Below, piece by piece: positions 58,953 through 64,000 of a stretch of 64,000 nt of DNA; position 1 is the stretch's first letter, and the number at the start of each line of letters is the position of its first letter. The notes beneath the pieces are model-generated. The model made no database searches, had not been told where the DNA came from, and was given only the letters and a program-made list of their open reading frames with translations. Source of the DNA: Palsa-504 sp963795795 (lineage in GTDB: Bacteria; Actinomycetota; Actinomycetes; Streptosporangiales; Streptosporangiaceae); the NCBI GenBank assembly GCA_963795795.1, contig CAWCJS010000003.1, positions 434,001-498,000 of the forward strand, in the 5' to 3' direction. A program made the position numbers and the translations under genes.

Positions 58953-60399
58953 ATGATCCAGGGGTTTGACCCGCGTACCGGCGAGCCCGTGGGGGAGCCG
59001 GTGGCCGAGACGACCGACGCCGAGGTCGACGCCCTGGTAACCGCTGCGGCGGCGGCCGGGTCCGCCTGGGCCGCCTCGTCGCGGCGAGCCGAAGCGCTGG
59101 AGGCCGTGGCCGACGCGCTGGACGAGCGGACCGGCGAGCTGGCCGTGATCGCCGACACCGAGACCGCGCTCGGCGGCGAGCGGCTCACCGGCGAGGTGGC
59201 CCGCACCACCGGGCAGTTGCGCCTGTTCGCCGGCGTGCTGCGGGACGGTGGGTACGTCGATGCCGTGGTCAGCCCGGCCGTGGGCGTCGTGCCCGACGTC
59301 AGGCGGATCAACCGGCCGGTCGGCCCGGTGGCGGTGTTCGCGGCGTCCAACTTCCCGTTCGCGTTCTCCGTGGCCGGCAACGACACGGCCTCCGCGCTGG
59401 CCGCCGGCTGCCCGGTGGTGGTCAAGGCGCACGAGGGCCACCCGGTCACCTCCGACGTGACGGCCGGGATCGTCGCCTCCGCGCTGGCGTCGGCCGGAGC
59501 CCCGGCGGGCACGTTCGGGCTGGTGCACGGGGTCCAGGCGGGCCTGCGGCTACTGCGGCACCCGCAGATCGCGGCGGCCGGGTTTACCGGCTCGACGGCC
59601 GGGGGGCTGGCGCTGGCCCGGATCTGCGCGGAGCGGCCCGTCCCGATCCCGTTCTACGGCGAGCTCGGCTCGGTCAACCCCGGCGTGGTCCTGCCGGGCG
59701 CAGCGGCCTCCCGCCCGGACGCGATCGCGACCGGGTACGTCGCGTCGCTGACCCTCGGCACCGGCCAGTTCTGCACCAACCCCGGCCTGCTCTTCGTGCC
59801 CGAGGACGCGGGCCTGCTGGCCTCCATCGCCGACAAGGCCGGCGCGTCGTCCGGTGGCGCGATGCTCTCCGGCCGGATCTTCGCCGGGTACGAGGACGCG
59901 GTGGAGGAGGCTTCGGATCACCCCGGCGTCACGGAGCTGGCCGTCGGCCTGCCCGGGGCGGGGCCGTGGGGCGCCACCCCGCGGGTGTTCCAGCTCACCC
60001 TGAAGGAGTTCGCCGCCGACCTCGCCGTCCTGTCGCGCGAGCGGTTCGGCCCGGCCGGGCTGGTGATCACGTACCCGTCCGTCGAGGAGCTGCTCCCGGT
60101 CCTCGCCGCGCTGCCCGGCAACCTGGTCGGGCACGGTGCACGCCGAGGCCGAGTCGCCGGGGGACCTGGACCTGGCCCGCCAGGTGGTTGCCGTCCTGGA
60201 GCAGGTGGCAGGCCGGATCGTCTTCAACGGCTGGCCCACCGGGGTCGCCGTGGTCGCCGCCCAGCACCACGGCGGCCCCTGGCCAGCGACCACGATGCCC
60301 GCGTACACCTCGGTGGGCACGGCGGCGATCCGCCGCTGGCTGGTCCCGGTCGCCTACCAGAACTTCCCGCCTGAGCTGCTACCCCCGGCGCTTCGCTAA
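58953..60399 (+). CDS. 2-oxoglutarate semialdehyde dehydrogenase-like ALDH, frame broken near 60130
   Basis: This ALDH of the KGSADH type oxidises 2,5-dioxopentanoate to 2-oxoglutarate. Motifs: VGPVAVFAASNFPFAFSVAGNDTASALAAGCPVVVKAHEGHP, FTGSTAGGLALARICAERP, GELGSVNPGVVLPG, and the catalytic Cys in LGTGQFCTNPGLLFVPE. At LPGNLVG the frame fails; deleting one G of the GGG near 60130 continues TVHAEAESPGDLD, AGRIVFNGWPTGVAVVAAQHHGGPWPATT and TSVGTAAIRRWLVPVAYQNFPPELLP, the conserved end of this family. With the two dehydratases it completes a non-phosphorylative pentose-acid route. Confidence 0.85.
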
Positions 60400-60560
60400 A
60401 CCCCTCCGTCCCCTCCGTCCCCTAATATCCTCCGTCCCTCGACTCACTCAACCCCCTGGCTTCCCTCTGTTCCCATCACTTGTGACCATCGAGCCCCGCC
60501 GTCCATGAAAAGCCCCCCTCGGTACGATCGGCGCATGGTCTGCGGAGCGGCGGGAGCCCG

Positions 60561-61503
60561 GTGACGGCCCGGCTTACCCGGCGGCCGGGAGGGGCGGCTC
60601 GGCTGCGGGCGCTGCTGGAGTCCGGCGAGATGATCGTGGCGCCGGGGGCGTTTGATCCGCTGTCGGCGCGGCTGGTGGAGGAGGCCGGGTTTCCGGCGGT
60701 GTACATGACCGGGTTCGGGACGTCGGCGGCGCTCATCGGGCGGCCGGACGTGGGCCTGCTGACGATGACCGAGATGGCCGGGAACGCCGGGCGGATCGCG
60801 GCCTGCGTGGATATCCCGGTCATCGCCGACGCGGACACCGGCTACGGCAACCCGCTGAACGTGATCCGCACGGTCGGGGCCTACGAGGCGGCCGGGGTCG
60901 CCGGGATCCACATCGAGGACCAGGTGGCCCCGAAGAAGTGCGGGCACATGGAGGGCAAGCTGGTCATCCCGGCGCAGGAGATGGCCGCGAAGGTCCGGGC
61001 GGCGGTTGACGCCCGCGCGCCAGCCCGAGTTCGTGATCATCGCCCGGACCGACGCGCGGGCCGTGGAAGGTCTGGAGCGGGCCTTGCAGCGCGCGCGGCT
61101 GTACCGCGAGGCCGGAGCCGACGTCCTGTTCATCGAGGCGCTGACCAGCGAGGCAGAAGCCGAGGAGGCGGCGCGGGCCTTTCCCGGCGTGCCGCTGCTG
61201 TTCAACTGGGCCGAGGGCGGCAAGACGCCGCCGCTCGGCCTGGACCGCCTCACGGAGCTGGGCTACCGGATCGTCATCTTCCCGATCGGCACCCTGCTGG
61301 CGGCCACCGGGGCGATGCGGCGGATACTGCGGGAGATCGCCCGGGCGGGCACGCCCGCCGCGGTGATGGACGAGTTGCCCACGTTCGCGGAGTTCGTGAA
61401 TTTCATCGGACTGCCCGAGGTGCGCCAGGCCGAGCAGCGGTACGCGGTGGAGCCTGCGGCGCCCGGGCCGGAGACCGGAGGTATGGATGGCAGCGACGTT
61501 TGA
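60561..61503 (+). CDS. Isocitrate lyase/PEP mutase family protein, frame broken near 61017
   Basis: This class contains methylisocitrate lyases, dimethylmalate lyases and oxaloacetate decarboxylases. MIVAPGAFDPLSARLVEEAGFPAVYMTGFGTSAALIGRPDVG, the metal-binding VIADADTGYGN and the Cys-containing IEDQVAPKKCGHM are intact. After KVRAAVDAR the frame must move by one base (61012-61021) to continue PEFVIIARTDARAVEGLERALQRARLYREAGADVLFIEAL and end at 61503. The Cys suggests lyase rather than mutase chemistry. GTG 60561 is the start. Its 3' end overlaps the GlcG gene by 17 bases. Confidence 0.83.
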
Positions 61504-61912
61504 GCGGGCCAGCGTGTCCGCGGAACTGGCCAAGGCCATGATCGAGGCGGCGGAGCAGAAGGCGGCCCAGATGGGCCAGCCCTTCGTGATCGCGATCGTG
61601 GACGACAGCGGGGTGCTGAAGGCGTTCAGCCGGATGGACGGCGCGCCGCTGCTGTCCGTTCAGGTGGCCCAGGACAAGGCGTACACCGCGGTCGGGTTCG
61701 GCCTGGCCACCGACACCTGGCACGACTTCGTCAAGGACGACCCGCCGCTGGCCATGGGCGCGGCGACCGGAATTGATCGCCTGATCGTGTTCGGCGGCGG
61801 GTACCCGATCAAGCTCGGGGGAGCGGTCGTCGGCGGGATCGGCGTCAGCGGCGGCCACTACAGCCAGGACATGGAGGTAGCCCAGGCCGGGCTCTCGGCG
61901 CTCGACTCCTGA
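61487..61912 (+). CDS. GlcG/HbpS family haem-degrading-type protein
   Basis: This 141-residue GlcG/HbpS (DUF336) domain protein has the typical ELAKAMIEAAEQKAAQMGQPFVIAIVDDSGVLKAFSRMDGAPLLSVQVAQDKAYTAVGFGLAT and GGGYPIKLGGAVVGGIGVSGGHYSQDMEVAQAGLSAL. Members bind haem or small organic cofactors, and HbpS in Streptomyces is an extracellular redox partner of a two-component system; this copy has no signal peptide. Overlap with the PEP-mutase-like gene implies one transcript. Confidence 0.87.
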   Translation: MAATFERASVSAELAKAMIEAAEQKAAQMGQPFVIAIVDDSGVLKAFSRMDGAPLLSVQVAQDKAYTAVGFGLATDTWHDFVKDDPPLAMGAATGIDRLIVFGGGYPIKLGGAVVGGIGVSGGHYSQDMEVAQAGLSALDS

Positions 61913-61949
61913 GTTTCGCTGACCCCGGGGTCAGGACGCTGGCGGGCTG

Positions 61950-62192
61950 AGGGCGGCCGAGCCGCTCGTCCACGGCCCGGAACACCACCGCCATCCCGCC
62001 GACGCCGACCTGCTCCTCCAGCACGTACCCGGCCACACGGGAACCTGGAGCCAGCCCGCCCGGCAACCCGCCGCCACCGCTATCCACCGCTCCTCCAGCC
62101 GCGAGCCAGGCCTGGTGACCAGATGGAGGTCCGGGCAGTGCACCCCAGGCGGCGCGCGACCCGATTATCCAAGCTTCATCACGGGTTATCAA
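61950..62192 (-). pseudogene. N-terminal fragment of a Ser/Thr protein kinase
   Basis: On the minus strand, after a Gly/Pro-rich leader from ATG 62192, the sequence PGSRVAGYVLEEQVGVGGMAVVFRAVDERLGR is the start of a Hanks-type kinase with its glycine-rich ATP loop. The homology stops immediately before the expected VALK segment, and no catalytic loop or activation segment follows; the adjacent GlcG gene occupies that space. It is a remnant of a deleted kinase. It is the only content of the 365-base gap 61913-62277. Confidence 0.6.
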
Positions 62193-62277
62193 CGCGGGCT
62201 GCGCGGTCCGGCGGGCAGGCGGGCAGCAGTTGCCAGGATCGGTGGGGACCAGACGCCGGACCTGGGAGAATGGGCTG

Positions 62278-63864
62278 GTGGGTCAGCAATCCCCGGCGCG
62301 CGTGAGCCTCGCCGAGCTGGTGGCGACGCTGTCGCTGGTTTCCGACCTCGGCATGGGTAGGCCGATGGAGCGGGTCCTGCGCCAGACCGTCATCGCCATG
62401 CGGCTGGCGACGGCGGCCGGGATGGAGGAGGCGACCTGCGCGTCGGCGTACTACACGTCCCTGTTGGCCTGGGTGGGCTGCGCCACCGATACCAGTGAGG
62501 TGGCCGCGCTGTTCGGCGACGAGACGGAGCTGTACGCCGACACGCGCGACGAGGACCTCGATCGGGTCTCCCTCGCGGTCTTCGTCGCCCGCCATCTCGG
62601 CCGCGGCAAGTCGGGCTTCCGCAGGCTCGAGATGGTCGGGAAGTTCCTGGCCACGGCGGGCCACTCGGTCCAGCAGGTCATGGTGGCCCACTGCCGGGAG
62701 GCGAGCGCCTTCGCCGAATGGCTGGAGCTGGGCCCGCAGGTGTGCGAGCCGCTGCTGCAGACCTTCGAACGATGGGACGGGAGAGGGATACCAGGTTCGG
62801 CAGGCGCCGATGCGCTCGCGCCCGCCATCCGCCTGGTCCACCTGGCCGACATCGTCGAGGCGTTCCATCACGCCGGCGGGGCCGAGGTGGCGTTGCGCGT
62901 GGCCGGGGAGCGGCGGGGCACCCAGTTCGACCCGGACCTCGTGGACTGCCTGCGGGCCCGCCACGGCGAGGTCCTCGACGGGCTCGGCAACATCTCCGCG
63001 TGGGATGAGGTGATCGCGCTCGATCCCAGGCTGGGCGCGGCGCTGACCGAAGACCAGCTCGACCGGGCGCTGGCCGCCTTCGCCGACTTCAGCGACCTCA
63101 AGTCCCCACTGCGCCTGGGGCATTCCCGCGGCGTGGCCGAACTGGCCGCTGCGGCCGGCGCTACCCTCGGGCTCCCGGCCGCGCAGGTCATCATGCTGCG
63201 CCGGGCCGCGCTGGTGCACGACATCGGCATGATCGGGATTCCCAGCGGCGTCTGGGACGAGCCGGGCGAGTGGAGCATCTCCCAGCGCGAGCGAGCCCGG
63301 ACCCACCCGTACCTGGGCGAGCGGATGCTGGCGCGCACGCCGGGGCTGGCCGAGGTCGGGCACTGCGCGTCGCTGCACCACGAGCGGCTCGACGGCTCGG
63401 GCTACCCGCACGGGCTGCGGGGCGAGGCCATCTCACTGCCGGCGCGGATCCTGGCCGCGGCCGACGTCTATCAGGCTCTCCGCCAGCCCCGTCCCCACCG
63501 CCAGGCGTTTGAGGCGGTGGACGCCGAGCGGATGATGCGCGACGAGGTGCGCGCCGGGCGGCTCGACGGCGACGCGGTCCAGGCGGTGCTCAAGGCCGCG
63601 GGCCACCGGGTGCGGCACCGGGCCGGCCTGCCGTCGGGGCTGACGGCCCGCGAGGCCGAGGTGCTCGTGCGGCTCGGTCAGGGCAAGTCCAACCCCCAGA
63701 TCGGTTCCGAGCTGCACATCAGCCGGAAGACGGTCTCCTCCCACCTGGAGCACATCTACGCCAAGCTAGGGGTGCAGACCCGGACCGAGGCGGCCCTGTT
63801 CGCCATGCGCCACGGGCTCACCGCGGCGGCGGGCGAACCGGGGCCTGACCAAAAGATCGGGTAG
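62278..63864 (+). CDS. HD-GYP phosphohydrolase with C-terminal LuxR helix-turn-helix
   Basis: The second half has a complete HD-GYP domain: ALVHDIGMIGIPSGVWDEPG (HD about residue 312), ARTHPYLGERML, CASLHHERLDGSGYPHGLRG (about 366) and RILAAADVYQALRQPRPHR. A LuxR/GerE helix-turn-helix follows (LTAREAEVLVRLGQGKSNPQIGSELHISRKTVSSHLEHIYAKLGV). The first half repeats the same layout in degenerate form (YYTSLLAWVGC, FERWDGRGIPGSAG, RLVHLADIVEAFHHAGG), lacking the metal His/Asp. It could hydrolyse cyclic di-GMP or another nucleotide and couple this to transcription. GTG 62278 follows GGGAG. Confidence 0.85.
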   Translation: MGQQSPARVSLAELVATLSLVSDLGMGRPMERVLRQTVIAMRLATAAGMEEATCASAYYTSLLAWVGCATDTSEVAALFGDETELYADTRDEDLDRVSLAVFVARHLGRGKSGFRRLEMVGKFLATAGHSVQQVMVAHCREASAFAEWLELGPQVCEPLLQTFERWDGRGIPGSAGADALAPAIRLVHLADIVEAFHHAGGAEVALRVAGERRGTQFDPDLVDCLRARHGEVLDGLGNISAWDEVIALDPRLGAALTEDQLDRALAAFADFSDLKSPLRLGHSRGVAELAAAAGATLGLPAAQVIMLRRAALVHDIGMIGIPSGVWDEPGEWSISQRERARTHPYLGERMLARTPGLAEVGHCASLHHERLDGSGYPHGLRGEAISLPARILAAADVYQALRQPRPHRQAFEAVDAERMMRDEVRAGRLDGDAVQAVLKAAGHRVRHRAGLPSGLTAREAEVLVRLGQGKSNPQIGSELHISRKTVSSHLEHIYAKLGVQTRTEAALFAMRHGLTAAAGEPGPDQKIG

Positions 63865-63873
63865 TTACCCGAT
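63856..63873. promoter_or_regulatory. 18-base inverted repeat before the last gene
   Basis: ATCGGGTA-GT-TACCCGAT is a perfect eight-base inverted repeat with a two-base centre. It overlaps the stop codon of the HD-GYP/LuxR gene and lies 33 bases before ATG 63907. The centre is too short for an RNA loop, so a protein-binding operator is favoured. Confidence 0.5.
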
Positions 63874-63906
63874 TCGCCCGCGGCGGCGGATCCGTAGAAC
63901 GGATCC

Positions 63907-64000
63907 ATGACCACTACGCCTCACAGCCGCAGCGCGGCTACCGTCGTACCGCAGTTCGCCCTGGCGGGATCCTTCCTCGAGGGCCTCGCCGCCCAGGACT
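63907..64000 (+). CDS. Start of a probable SnoaL-like/NTF2-fold protein (cut by window edge)
   Basis: ATG 63907 opens a frame to the window end. After a short polar leader the visible segment FALAGSFLEGLAAQD resembles the first helix of NTF2/SnoaL-like proteins. Only 31 codons are present, so family assignment is tentative. Confidence 0.45.
   Translation, partial: MTTTPHSRSAATVVPQFALAGSFLEGLAAQD

Noticed and set aside
60400..60440. Repeated CCCCTCCGT units downstream of the semialdehyde dehydrogenase
   Set aside because: A pyrimidine-rich simple repeat with no stem-loop or coding potential.
1..64000. Prophage, integrated element or genomic island
   Set aside because: No integrase, transposase, attachment-site repeat or tRNA was found, and base composition is uniform apart from short promoter regions.

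Overview
The window is very GC-rich, uses GTG starts freely, and repeatedly joins genes by GTGA/ATGA stop-start overlaps. These traits, together with the gene content, point to a soil-type actinomycete near Streptomycetales/Streptosporangiales. The content includes five luciferase-like flavin/F420-type oxidoreductases, the actinobacterial coproporphyrin-dependent haem genes, a large ATPase-LuxR regulator, the ppk-mutT1 pair, and a PaaX-family regulator. No rRNA, tRNA, CRISPR array, integrase or insertion sequence was seen.

Layout. 0-8.9 kb: a partial gene, an EntS-like MFS exporter, a DUF4232 protein, polyphosphate kinase with MutT1, a DedA membrane protein, and the RNase D-like/DUF3000 pair. 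8.7-17.7 kb: a haem neighbourhood with hemE, hemG (cgoX) and coproheme decarboxylase chdC. It is interrupted by a DUF2090 protein and a DUF4349 lipoprotein and followed by an ArfB-like rescue factor, a flavin monooxygenase, a PRC-barrel protein, and msrB coupled to a cupin. 17.7-32 kb: an ATPase-LuxR regulator, two LLM oxidoreductases, a tandem pair of GH5 glycosidases, a glycosyltransferase-39 gene broken in a repeat, a D-amino-acid oxidase, a phospholipase C-like phosphoesterase and a Tat-exported purple acid phosphatase. 32-36 kb: a putrescine/GABA-type module (class III aminotransferase, Lrp regulator, gamma-aminobutyraldehyde dehydrogenase) around a divergent promoter with a clear inverted repeat. 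36-44 kb: mixed housekeeping and accessory genes, including a nitrilase homologue whose catalytic cysteine is replaced.

44-53.6 kb: a tightly coupled operon with a complete peptide/opine-type ABC importer, an amidohydrolase, a RidA-family protein, two LLM flavin oxidoreductases and a TIGR04076 protein. The mix resembles the logic of the Rut pathway (a flavin oxygenase plus a Rid protein plus an amide hydrolase), so import and oxidative opening of an amide or N-heterocycle is proposed here. 53.6-60.4 kb: a non-phosphorylative sugar-acid route (aldonate dehydratase, 2-keto-3-deoxy-aldonate dehydratase, 2-oxoglutarate semialdehyde dehydrogenase) with a PaaX-type regulator. 60.5-64 kb: a PEP-mutase/isocitrate-lyase family protein, a GlcG/HbpS protein, a Ser/Thr kinase fragment, a two-lobed HD-GYP/LuxR regulator, and the start of a probable SnoaL-like gene.

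Five otherwise intact genes carry a single-base frame break: cupin, GT39, LLM at 51.8 kb, semialdehyde dehydrogenase and PEP mutase. The ppk N terminus and the dppD/dppF junction look suspicious in the same way. This density suggests draft-quality or long-read/metagenome sequence errors at least as much as true decay, and it limits every claim of a broken or fused gene here.
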